Shown: piece after piece, positions 35,397-44,448 of the stretch | Numbering within the stretch: the stretch's first letter is position 1 | How the letters are laid out: every line of letters starts with the position of its first letter | Assembly: GCF_020740535.1 (NCBI RefSeq) | Contig: NZ_CP082362.1 | Location: 3,036,501-3,100,500 of the forward strand | Source: Streptomyces profundus | Lineage (GTDB): Bacteria; Actinomycetota; Actinomycetes; Streptomycetales; Streptomycetaceae | Direction of reading: 5' to 3' | DNA: 64,000 nt | Program-made: the position numbers and the translations under genes | Notes under the pieces: model-generated | Database searches by the model: none | Told to the model about the DNA's origin: nothing | The model's input: only the letters and a program-made list of their open reading frames with translations

Positions 35397-36614
35397 TTAT
35401 CCGGCCGTCACCGTCGGCGCCTGGTGGGCCCCGGCGGCGAAGTGGACGGCGACCGTGAGCCCTCCGTCAGGGCCTGGTTCGGCGCGCAGGTCGGCCCCGT
35501 GCGCGTGGGCGATGGACCGGACGATGGACAGGCCGAGGCCGTGCCCCGTGGTGCCGACGCGGTCCTGTCCGAGGCGTCGGAAGGGCTCGAAGAGGTCGTC
35601 GACGAGGCCGGGGTCGATGGGGCCGCCGGTGTTGGTGACGGTGAGGGTGCCGCCGTCGAGCGTCACCTCGACGTGGCCGTCCGGACGGTTGTAACGGAGC
35701 GCGTTGCCCAGCAGGTTGGCGACGAGGTGGCGGATGAGGACCGGGTCGCCCCGCACCCGCGCCGGATCGCGGAACCGGGTGCGCAGGGCCAGGCCCTGCT
35801 CCGCCGCGACCCGACGCGGCCCCCGCGCCGCCGCGTTGACCTCGTCGGCCAGGTCCACCTGCTCCGGGTGCTCCAACCCGCGTTCGCCGCGCGCCAGGAG
35901 CAGCAGGGACGCGATGAGCTGTTCGGCCTCGCGGTTGGTGGTGAGGAGGTCCTCGCGGGTCTCCGCGAGGTGTTCGGGGAGCGGGCCGGCCAGGCCGACC
36001 TCGATGCTAACGCGTTGGGCGGCGAGGGGGGTGCGCAGTTCGTGGGAGGCGTTGGCCACGAAGCGGCGCTGGCTGTCGAAGGCCCCTTGCAGACGCTCCA
36101 GCATGGAGTCGAAGGCGTCGGCGAGGTGGTGCAGTTCGTCGTCCGGGCCGGACAGGTCGAGGCGTTTGTCCAGGCTGGTCTCGCTGATCCGCAACGCGGT
36201 GTCGGTGACCGCGGCCACCGGGCGGAGCGCGCGGCGTGCCAGCCATCGGCCGGTGAGGACGACGAGGACGGTCATCAGGACCAGCCCGATGGCCGACCAC
36301 TGGATCATCTGGTGCAGCGCGGTGTCCTGCACGGTCTGGACGGTGGCGTCGATGTGGTGGGCGGACAGGCCGCCCGGCGCGTCCGGTGCGGCTGGCCCGT
36401 CCTCCGTGGGTTGGTAGCCGGTCGGATACATCCGCCCGCTGGGGGGCTCGTCGTCCGTGGTCAGGGCGATGCCGGAGATCCGCGCGGCCGTCCCGTAGCG
36501 GGCCAGGACGACGACGAAGGCCAGAAGGGCCGTCCCGGAGAGCAGGAACAGGCCGCCGAACGCGAGGGCGAGCCGGGTGACGAAGGGGGTGCGGGCCCAC
36601 CGGCGCCGGTTCAC
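35397..36614 (-). CDS. Sensor histidine kinase (HAMP-type)
   Basis: 405 residues from GTG at 36614, overlapping the response regulator stop. Two membrane helices (LALAFGGLFLLSGTALLAFVVVLA and QWSAIGLVLMTVLVVLTG) flank an extracytoplasmic sensor region of ~80 residues. A HAMP segment follows, then the H-box FVANASHELRTPL, an N-box (RHLVANLLGNALRYN), the G1 stretch VTNTGGPIDP and G2 GHGLGLSIVRSIAHAHG. It autophosphorylates on the His and passes the phosphate to the cotranscribed regulator. The signal is unknown. Confidence 0.92.
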   Translation of the reverse strand: MNRRRWARTPFVTRLALAFGGLFLLSGTALLAFVVVLARYGTAARISGIALTTDDEPPSGRMYPTGYQPTEDGPAAPDAPGGLSAHHIDATVQTVQDTALHQMIQWSAIGLVLMTVLVVLTGRWLARRALRPVAAVTDTALRISETSLDKRLDLSGPDDELHHLADAFDSMLERLQGAFDSQRRFVANASHELRTPLAAQRVSIEVGLAGPLPEHLAETREDLLTTNREAEQLIASLLLLARGERGLEHPEQVDLADEVNAAARGPRRVAAEQGLALRTRFRDPARVRGDPVLIRHLVANLLGNALRYNRPDGHVEVTLDGGTLTVTNTGGPIDPGLVDDLFEPFRRLGQDRVGTTGHGLGLSIVRSIAHAHGADLRAEPGPDGGLTVAVHFAAGAHQAPTVTAG

Positions 36615-37273
36615 GGGGTGAGGCGGTAGCCGCGGCCGGTGTCGGCGGCGATGGTGCCGGGGCCGCCCAGCTTCGTCCGCAGCCGGCTGACGGTGGCCCG
36701 GACGGCGCCCGTTCGGGGCGTGCGGTGCTCGTCCCAGACGGCGCGCACGAGGTCGCGGTGCGAGACGGGCTCGTCGCCGGACGCCAGCAGCATGTGCAGG
36801 ACGGCGAACTCCTTGGGCGTCAGATCGACCGGCCGCCCGTCGACCCGCACCTCGCGGCGCGCGCCGTCCATCCGGATGCCGTCCCGCCGCAGCACCAGGG
36901 GCGGGGGTTTCGGGGTACGGCGGTACAGGACCTGGATGCGGGCCACGAGTTCGACGAAGTCGAAGGGCTTCGCCAAGTAGTCGTCGGCGCCGAGCTCTTC
37001 GAGCCCGTAGACCCGCTCCGCGAGCTCGCCGGCGGCCGTCAGCAGCAGGACCCGGGGCGGATCCGGCAGCTCCCGCAGCCTTCGGCAGACCTCGTCCCCC
37101 GTCATCACGGGCAGGTCGCGGTCGAGCACGAGAACGTCGTATTCGGTCAGGAGACACATCCGCTCGGCCTCGTCCCCCGACGCGGCCAGATCGACCGCCA
37201 TCGACACCCGGCGCAGCCCCTTGGCGATGGTGCGCGCCAGCACGCGGTGGTCTTCGGCTACCAGAACCCTCAT
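36611..37273 (-). CDS. OmpR-family response regulator
   Basis: 220 residues from ATG at 37273 (MRVLVAEDHRVLA); an in-frame ATG 9 bases earlier is also possible. The receiver has the acidic pair (AEDH), phospho-acceptor Asp in VLVLDRDLPVMTGDE, the conserved Thr (LLLTAAG) and Lys (YLAKPFDF). The C-terminal winged helix shows LTPKEFAVLHMLLAS, RDLVRAVW and the end TVSRLRTKLGGPGTIAADTGRGYRL. Partner of the kinase at 35397-36614, with 4 bases of overlap. Confidence 0.92.
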   Translation of the reverse strand: MRVLVAEDHRVLARTIAKGLRRVSMAVDLAASGDEAERMCLLTEYDVLVLDRDLPVMTGDEVCRRLRELPDPPRVLLLTAAGELAERVYGLEELGADDYLAKPFDFVELVARIQVLYRRTPKPPPLVLRRDGIRMDGARREVRVDGRPVDLTPKEFAVLHMLLASGDEPVSHRDLVRAVWDEHRTPRTGAVRATVSRLRTKLGGPGTIAADTGRGYRLTP

Positions 37274-37388
37274 GGCGCCCATGACATCAGGCCGTCGGTC
37301 ACAGACGCGTAAGCGTCTGACGCCGACGAGCCTCCCCGTGTGCTGGCCGTGGCGCGGCCGGATCGAGGGACCAAGGCCGCGGGACCGG

Positions 37389-39059
<1,671 letters not shown>

Positions 39060-40109
39060 TCACGGCTGGCCCATGGTTCGCAGCGCCTCGGCGGTGACCG
39101 CCAGGTGGTGCGAGGTGGCCCAGGCGCGCCACTCCGCGCCGCCGCCCGCCTTCGGCCGCTCTCGGCGCGCGCACTTCGCCAGCTCGGCGTCTCCCCACGA
39201 GGTGGCCTCCCCACGCGCCGGCCAGTGCTCCGACCGGAGGAGTGCGCGCGCGATCGTGAAGAAGTCGTCGTTTCCCGGGAGGGTTTGACGGGCCACATAG
39301 ACCTGCCAGTCCTCGCCAACCGTGTACCGGATGTTGGGGATGCTGCCGCGACCACGCCGGGGCGTGGCCGCGTGGCTGACCCCGTAGTCGCCGAAGTGCG
39401 GTGGCCTGCCCTCGGTCTCATTCGCCACCTTGCGCCACAGGGCGGCATCCCAGCGACGCACCCGCTGGGGGATCCCTCGCGCCAGCTTCCGCAGGGACCG
39501 GGGGAAAGCCCCTGCCGCGACCACCACGTTGCGCCACGCGGCCTGCCGGGACCAGTGCAGCGCGTCCAGCATCGGCGGCACCGCACCGGCCAGCGCGGCG
39601 TCCCCGGCGACATGGCCGGCATCCAGCACCAGGTCAACCTGTTCGGGTGCCAACCGCACCGTACGCAAGACCCCGCGCAGGTGGCGCGGTGTCGCCGACA
39701 ACCGCGGCGGGGTGTCGAGCACATCGACCCGGAGGACCGCTCCCCGGCCGTGGGCGCGCTGGACGTCACGGACCTCGGCCAGCGCTCCGACGGGATCGTC
39801 CGGACGGAAGACGGGGATCAGAGAGAGCAGCCAGGCTCCGAACGCCTCGCTGAGCCAGTTCATCGGCCGTCCGGTCCACACCCCGCCGATCTCACCGTGA
39901 TGCCAGAGGTCGCCACAGTCGACTGCGATGTCCAGCCCTTTCGGGAGCTGGTTCCAGGCGTTCTTGCGGAAGGTCTCCATGACGTCTCGCAGGCGTTCGT
40001 CGTGGACCACTTCCATGATCGGATGGACCTCTGCCCGCACCTCGGGCTCCATCTGCCCGAGCGCCGTGAACTCGCCTCGTTTTCCTTTCAGGATCGGTAC
40101 ATACGCCAT
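39060..40109 (-). CDS. Beta-family protein (phage T4 beta-protein-like)
   Basis: 349 residues from ATG at 40109. Starts MAYVPILKGKRGEFTAL and continues EVRAEVHPIMEVV, the signature opening of the beta-protein family. Later blocks are LDIAVDCGDLW, LVLDAGHV, VVVAAGAFPRSLRKLARGIPQRVRRWD and HFGDYGVSHA. The sequence pattern suggests a barrel-like alpha/beta fold. The family's biochemical role is undefined; members occur in phages and mobile regions. No partner gene is adjacent on the same strand. Confidence 0.8.
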   Translation of the reverse strand: MAYVPILKGKRGEFTALGQMEPEVRAEVHPIMEVVHDERLRDVMETFRKNAWNQLPKGLDIAVDCGDLWHHGEIGGVWTGRPMNWLSEAFGAWLLSLIPVFRPDDPVGALAEVRDVQRAHGRGAVLRVDVLDTPPRLSATPRHLRGVLRTVRLAPEQVDLVLDAGHVAGDAALAGAVPPMLDALHWSRQAAWRNVVVAAGAFPRSLRKLARGIPQRVRRWDAALWRKVANETEGRPPHFGDYGVSHAATPRRGRGSIPNIRYTVGEDWQVYVARQTLPGNDDFFTIARALLRSEHWPARGEATSWGDAELAKCARRERPKAGGGAEWRAWATSHHLAVTAEALRTMGQP

Positions 40110-40522
40110 CGCTGCCCCAAGGAGCCACGCAAGCCCGCCCTCGCTGGAGGGATTGGTTCGAGAGTGCCTACCGAAACACGGGACGAACAGGGCGAGATCA
40201 AGGCATCTGTCTGAAAAGACTCGGACATGGCTGAGGCACCAGGCCCAGGGGGATTTCCAGAAGACGCCCGTCGTGGCCGACGTCGACCGCCGGCGGAGCC
40301 GGGGTCAACGAGGGACGAGCCGCTTCCGGTTCCGCGCGATCGTCCGGCCCGAAGCTACGTTGATTGCGGCGCCTTGCCGTACGGCCTCGCCACGAAGCAC
40401 AGTTGACCCGTCACCTCGGGTGAGGAGGGCGCAGGTCGATCGACTTCCGACGTGTCATGGCCGACGCGTGCTTGTCGCGACAGCTCGCGATGGTCGCGGT
40501 CGCTGTCGGACGGAGGTCGCAC
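40110..40522. other. Gene-free stretch between divergent genes
   Basis: About 410 bases between the leftward beta-family gene and the rightward small-protein gene, so promoters for both should lie here. No supportable gene or clear repeat seen. Confidence 0.45.
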
Positions 40523-40789
40523 ATGTGCCAACCCATTGAGCCGACCAGCGGGGAGAAGGGCGAGGACGGAAAGGAGAACGGGGAACGGCCGGCCCTCGGG
40601 CCCGCGCGGTCGGCCAGGAGGTGGCGGCTGTGGGAGGGCGTCTCGTGGGGGACGGGCCTGGGCGTCGTGTTCGCCGCCCTGGACGCGGTCGCGGTCCTGA
40701 CACAGGACGAGGCCCTCGCCGTGGCGGCGAGGGCTCTCCGCGCGGTAGGGAATCCGATCGTCGACGCCGGACAGCACAGGCGATCGTGA
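40523..40789 (+). CDS. Small putative membrane-associated protein
   Basis: 88 residues from ATG at 40523 with CGGAGGTCGCAC upstream. The N-terminal third is polar (PTSGEKGEDGKENGERP). One moderately hydrophobic helix follows (GVSWGTGLGVVFAALDAVAVL), then an Ala-rich amphipathic segment. No family recognised. Same strand as the response regulator downstream, 179 bases apart. Confidence 0.45.
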   Translation: MCQPIEPTSGEKGEDGKENGERPALGPARSARRWRLWEGVSWGTGLGVVFAALDAVAVLTQDEALAVAARALRAVGNPIVDAGQHRRS

Positions 40790-40968
40790 TCCCCGGGCCT
40801 GGCCGTCGCAAGGCGGCCGGGCCGCACCTCCCCAGGAAACCGCATACGGCCCGAAGTACCAAGGGACGCGAACCTTCTCGCACCTGTCACCCGGCACGAA
40901 AGTCGTTCCGTGCGCCAGGAACGCGAGTCCGTTCGCCAGCGACGCGAGGGGGAGGAGGACGACCGGAC

Positions 40969-42162
40969 GTGGACACCGTCACGGACCGCTGCCAGGAGTG
41001 CGGGACGCCGCTGCCCGTGGCCGCCAGGGTGGGACGGCCACGGCGCTACTGCTCCGCCTCCTGCCGGTCGGCCGCCCGCCGGGCGCGCCGCCGGGCCGAG
41101 AGCGCGGGCGGCACCGCGCTCCCGGCGGGCCCCTGCGCCACGGACATCGCCGGCCACCGCTGCGGTCGCGCGGCGCGCTTCGCCATCACGCTGAGCCGCC
41201 GCGAGACCCGGCTGTGCGGCCCCTGCCACAAGGCGGCCATCGATTTCCTGATCGGCCAGGGAGTGACGGCCCGCGACATCAGGGCGGTACCCCTGACCGG
41301 GCCGGAGCCCCAGCCGGACCCGGTGCCCGCCACACCAGCCGCCCCGTCCGCGCGGCACCCCGTGGGACGTCCCCTTCGGCCCGCTCGCGTACTCCTGATC
41401 GAGGACGACGACGCCCTTCGCGATGTCCTCAGGATGGTGCTGACCCGCGGCGACGCCTACCTGGTCAGCAGCGCGCGGGACGGCGAGACGGGGCTCCGCG
41501 CGGCGTACACCCAACGTCCGGACCTGGTGCTGCTCGACATCATGCTGCCGGGGATCGACGGGATCGAGGTGCTGCGTCGCCTGCGCGGCGTGAGCGATGT
41601 TCCCGTGATCTTTCTGACCGCCAGGAGCGACAGTCAGGACCTGGTGATCGGGCTGGCCGCCGGCGCCGACGACTACATCGTCAAGCCGTTCGACGTCAAC
41701 GAACTCAAGGCACGGATCGCTCGGGTGCTGCGTCGGCACCAGGTCACGGAGAGCCGGCAAGCGGTCTACGAGGACGGGTTGCTGCGGTTGAACTCGCTGA
41801 CGCTGGAGGCCCATGTCGTCGGCGAGCCGCTGGCGCTCACGCCCACCGAGTTCCGCCTGCTGAACCAGCTGGTGCGCTTTCCGGGCGCGGTACAGCCGTT
41901 CGGGCAGCTGCTGGCCGCGGCCTGGAACGACCCTGGCGGACGGGGGGCGAACCGGGTCAAGTTCATGGTCTCGCGGCTGCGTCGCAAGCTCGACGCCACT
42001 CCGCTGGGCAGCGACGCGATCGCCTCGGCGCGCGGCATCGGGTACTTCTACCGGCCCCCCGTCAGCCCTCCGCCGCCGGCCGACCCGAGGACTCCCCCCG
42101 CCGGCCACGGCCACGCCGGACGCATCCTCGACCTCCTCAACACGCGCGAGAGAGCGACCTAG
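40969..42162 (+). CDS. Orphan OmpR-type response regulator with N-terminal Cys-rich domain
   Basis: 397 residues from GTG at 40969 (GGGGGAGGAGG upstream). Residues 1-100 carry many cysteines in zinc-like pairs: CQECG, RYCSASCR, CATDIAGHRC and LCGPCH. A Pro-rich linker leads to a receiver (~140-255): LLIEDDDALR, LVLLDIMLPGIDG with the phospho-Asp, FLTARSD, YIVKPFDV. The C-terminal winged helix has LTPTEFRLLNQLVRF and FMVSRLRRKLDATP. No kinase gene is adjacent. Zinc or redox sensing by the N-terminus is an inference. Confidence 0.88.
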   Translation: MDTVTDRCQECGTPLPVAARVGRPRRYCSASCRSAARRARRRAESAGGTALPAGPCATDIAGHRCGRAARFAITLSRRETRLCGPCHKAAIDFLIGQGVTARDIRAVPLTGPEPQPDPVPATPAAPSARHPVGRPLRPARVLLIEDDDALRDVLRMVLTRGDAYLVSSARDGETGLRAAYTQRPDLVLLDIMLPGIDGIEVLRRLRGVSDVPVIFLTARSDSQDLVIGLAAGADDYIVKPFDVNELKARIARVLRRHQVTESRQAVYEDGLLRLNSLTLEAHVVGEPLALTPTEFRLLNQLVRFPGAVQPFGQLLAAAWNDPGGRGANRVKFMVSRLRRKLDATPLGSDAIASARGIGYFYRPPVSPPPPADPRTPPAGHGHAGRILDLLNTRERAT

Positions 42163-42299
42163 TGCCGCGTCGGTCGCGGTTGCCCCGCCACCGGGCGGGG
42201 GCGGCGACGGCGCGGGGCCGGCTTCGCCGTGCCGGCCGGGGCGGGCCCGGCGTAGACTCGCCGGCGGGCCGTCGAGGCCATGACCAACCCGGGGGAACC

Positions 42300-42833
42300 G
42301 TGCACGACTACGACGAGCCGGCCTGGGGGCCGCTCCCCGTCCGGCCAGCCGCACTGCGCTGGCTGCTGCTTCTCCCCCTGACCCTGCTGGTCCTGCCGCT
42401 GTGGTGGGTGATGTGGATCCTCCTCGCGATCTGCTGCTACGGCCTGGCCTCGGTGGTCCAGTTGGTCGTCTACGTGCTGCCGCGCACCGAGGCCGGCGCG
42501 ATCAGGATGCTGGACGCCACGTTGGGCAGGGTCCCGTTCATCCCACGCTGGTGCGTGACCCCGGTGGCGCTGGTGCGCGAGGGCGACACGACGTACTACA
42601 CGGCACGAGTGGACCGCCGCGTCAGCAGGAGCACCCGGCGGGTGGAGACTTCCCACGGGTACGACCGCGACCTGGAACTCGGCGTGCACTACTTCCGAGG
42701 CGCGGGCGCCGGTTACGTCGTGCGCGCCGCCTCGGAGCGGGGCTGGGACCTCCACCCGGTGCTTCGCTCACATCCCCGGCGCCGACTCCGACTGCGCCAC
42801 AGCGGCCGACCACACCCCCACTCCGACAACTGA
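42300..42833 (+). CDS. Hypothetical membrane protein
   Basis: 177 residues from GTG at 42300 (GGGGGAACC upstream). Two adjacent hydrophobic helices near residues 19-60 (WLLLLPLTLLVLPLWWVMWILLAICCYGLASVVQLVVYVL) are followed by a soluble Arg-rich part (RVDRRVSRSTRRVETSHGYDRDLELGVHYF). No family recognised. Downstream of the response regulator on the same strand, but 137 bases away. Confidence 0.6.
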   Translation: MHDYDEPAWGPLPVRPAALRWLLLLPLTLLVLPLWWVMWILLAICCYGLASVVQLVVYVLPRTEAGAIRMLDATLGRVPFIPRWCVTPVALVREGDTTYYTARVDRRVSRSTRRVETSHGYDRDLELGVHYFRGAGAGYVVRAASERGWDLHPVLRSHPRRRLRLRHSGRPHPHSDN

Positions 42834-43047
42834 CCGGCCGGGTACCTCCGCGCCGTCGGGCCCGGCTGGTGCAGACGCGTGGCCCTCGACGTCTTGGTCG
42901 ATCCCCGCACTCAACCGGCTACTCTCCGCACGGCAGCCGAAGTCGTCGCGAATCAGCCAGAGGCGCCGGCTATGGACCGGAAGGGCGTCCCGGCCGGGCC
43001 GCGTAAGCGAGAGGGATGGCGTTGACCATGCGCCCCGACCACCGATT

Positions 43048-43089
43048 CGATACCTTGGAACCGGCGACTGCGATATCGTTTAGGTATCG
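43048..43089 (+). promoter_or_regulatory. Inverted repeat before vapBC
   Basis: CGATACC (43048-43054) and GGTATCG (43083-43089) are exact complements flanking 28 bases, with CGATATCG between them. The start of vapB is 20 bases downstream. VapB-type antitoxins repress their own promoter, so this is a likely operator. Confidence 0.5.
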
Positions 43090-43109
43090 TCCACAACAAG
43101 GAGGAATGC

Positions 43110-43301
43110 ATGTCGAGGACCGTGATCGACCTGGACGACCAGGCGACCGAAGAGCTGATGCGCCTGTACGGGGCAAAGACGAAGGCTGAGGCTGTTCGGC
43201 GTGCCATCGACGAGACGATCAAGCTGCACAAGCGGGTCGCACTCATGGACGCCATCGACAGCGGAGAGATCGACCTCACCTACGACGCCCGGGCAGCGTG
43301 A
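43110..43301 (+). CDS. vapB: VapB-type antitoxin
   Basis: 63 residues from ATG at 43110 with a strong AAGGAGGAATGC site. The start MSRTVIDLDDQATEELMRLYGAKTKAEAVRRAIDE is a ribbon-helix-helix DNA-binding fold. The acidic tail (MDAIDSGEIDLTYD) would fold on the toxin. Its stop overlaps the vapC start, giving coupled translation. Probably autoregulated through the repeats at 43048-43089. Confidence 0.9.
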   Translation: MSRTVIDLDDQATEELMRLYGAKTKAEAVRRAIDETIKLHKRVALMDAIDSGEIDLTYDARAA

Positions 43302-43714
43302 CCGTGCGCTATCTGCTCGACAAGTCCGCCCTGGCCCGCCGTACCAAGCCAGGGGTCCGGGCCTTTCTCGACCCGCTCGTGCAACGCGGCCTCCTCGCCG
43401 TCACCGGAGTAGTCGAGGTCGAGATGCTGTACTCCGCCCGCAACGCCCGTGAAGCGGAGATGATCCGCGAGTTGCTGCGCGGCTTCGACTACCTGCCGTG
43501 CCCTGACGAGGTGTGGGACCGGACCCTGGACGTCCAGGTGCAAGCCATCCGTAAGGGCAACCACCGCGCCCTGTCCACCGCGGACCTGCTGATCGCCGCG
43601 ACAGCCGAGCGGCATGGCGTGAGCATCCTGCACTACGACGAGGACTACGAGCAGATCGCCGCCATCACCGGCCAACCGCATCGATGGGTAGCCGAACCCG
43701 GCACGGCCGACTGA
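43298..43714 (+). CDS. vapC: VapC-type PIN-domain ribonuclease toxin
   Basis: 138 residues from GTG at 43298. All four PIN acidic positions are visible: YLLDKSAL (Asp), VVEVEMLYSARN (Glu), STADLLIAATA (Asp) and LHYDEDYEQIA (Asp). The family cleaves tRNA or rRNA with Mg2+ and is held inactive by VapB. A fragment of a very similar gene lies at 22452-22528. Confidence 0.92.
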   Translation: MTVRYLLDKSALARRTKPGVRAFLDPLVQRGLLAVTGVVEVEMLYSARNAREAEMIRELLRGFDYLPCPDEVWDRTLDVQVQAIRKGNHRALSTADLLIAATAERHGVSILHYDEDYEQIAAITGQPHRWVAEPGTAD

Positions 43715-43761
43715 CCGGAGATCCCGCACCGCCCGACGCGTTCCCGGCAGAACGACCAACC

Positions 43762-44013
43762 GCGGTCACCAAAGGTCGTCAACGGCGGGTGATTGGTGGA
43801 ATGACGTCGCGGAGTCTCGTCGAACGCCACCTGGAGACAGAGGCGATGCGTCCGCCCTCGATGATCGCTTCGCGGAGCGTCAAGCATCACCTCGTAGTGC
43901 GCGGCGAGGAGGATCCCCTCCAGCACGACGTGGTAGCCACCGTCCAACGCGTATCGAGCCACGATGTCGATCAGCGGGCGGAACGAGCGGACGTGGCGCC
44001 CGGGCCTGTCGTC
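43762..44013 (-). pseudogene. P-loop kinase remnant
   Basis: The minus strand encodes DIVARYALDGGYHVVLEGIL then LAAHYEVMLDAPRSDHRGRT and VAFDETPRRHST. This is the central part of a small AAA/zeta-like nucleotide kinase family. No Walker A start and no intact C-terminus are present, and no good start codon. It is a decayed gene between vapC and the gene at 44035. Confidence 0.55.
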
Positions 44014-44034
44014 CCCGTGTGCTAGGCATCCGGT

Positions 44035-44439
44035 ATGGATCACTCCGGGCCCGTGCCGTACATCGAACTGGAAGAGGAACAGCATCAGTTGCTCAGGGAG
44101 CTGGTGCGGACGAACCTTCCGTCCCCAGACGGCAGTGAAACGGCCTCGGCGTTGCTGACCGCCAGAGGGCTGGACCCGGACCTGCTTCGCCGCACGCTGG
44201 CGGGCATGCCGGTGGGTCTGGTGCGCACGACGGCTGGCGAGATCAGCGTGACGGCGTTCGGCGCCGCCGTGTTCTACCGGGCGGAGGCCGAGCGGCTGGA
44301 GCTCCTGCTCAGCCGTATCGCACACTTCGCGGACGTGCACGGCGGGGCGGCACGACGCTTCGCCGGCTGTGTTCGTGACATGGCGCAGGGAGCGTTGCCG
44401 CCGGAGGACGCCCAGAACCGAATGGACGGAACGCGCTGA
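44035..44439 (+). CDS. Hypothetical protein, possibly winged-helix
   Basis: 134 residues from ATG at 44035 (weak GG-rich site). The sequence is helical with one short strand pair (GLVRTTAGEISVTAFGAAVF), which could be the wing of a winged helix. Upstream helices LLRELVRTNLP and ASALLTARGLDPDLL fit that too. The C-terminus is amphipathic. No family recognised. It converges with the restriction enzyme gene, 9 bases apart. Confidence 0.55.
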   Translation: MDHSGPVPYIELEEEQHQLLRELVRTNLPSPDGSETASALLTARGLDPDLLRRTLAGMPVGLVRTTAGEISVTAFGAAVFYRAEAERLELLLSRIAHFADVHGGAARRFAGCVRDMAQGALPPEDAQNRMDGTR

Positions 44440-44448
44440 ACGGCGCCC

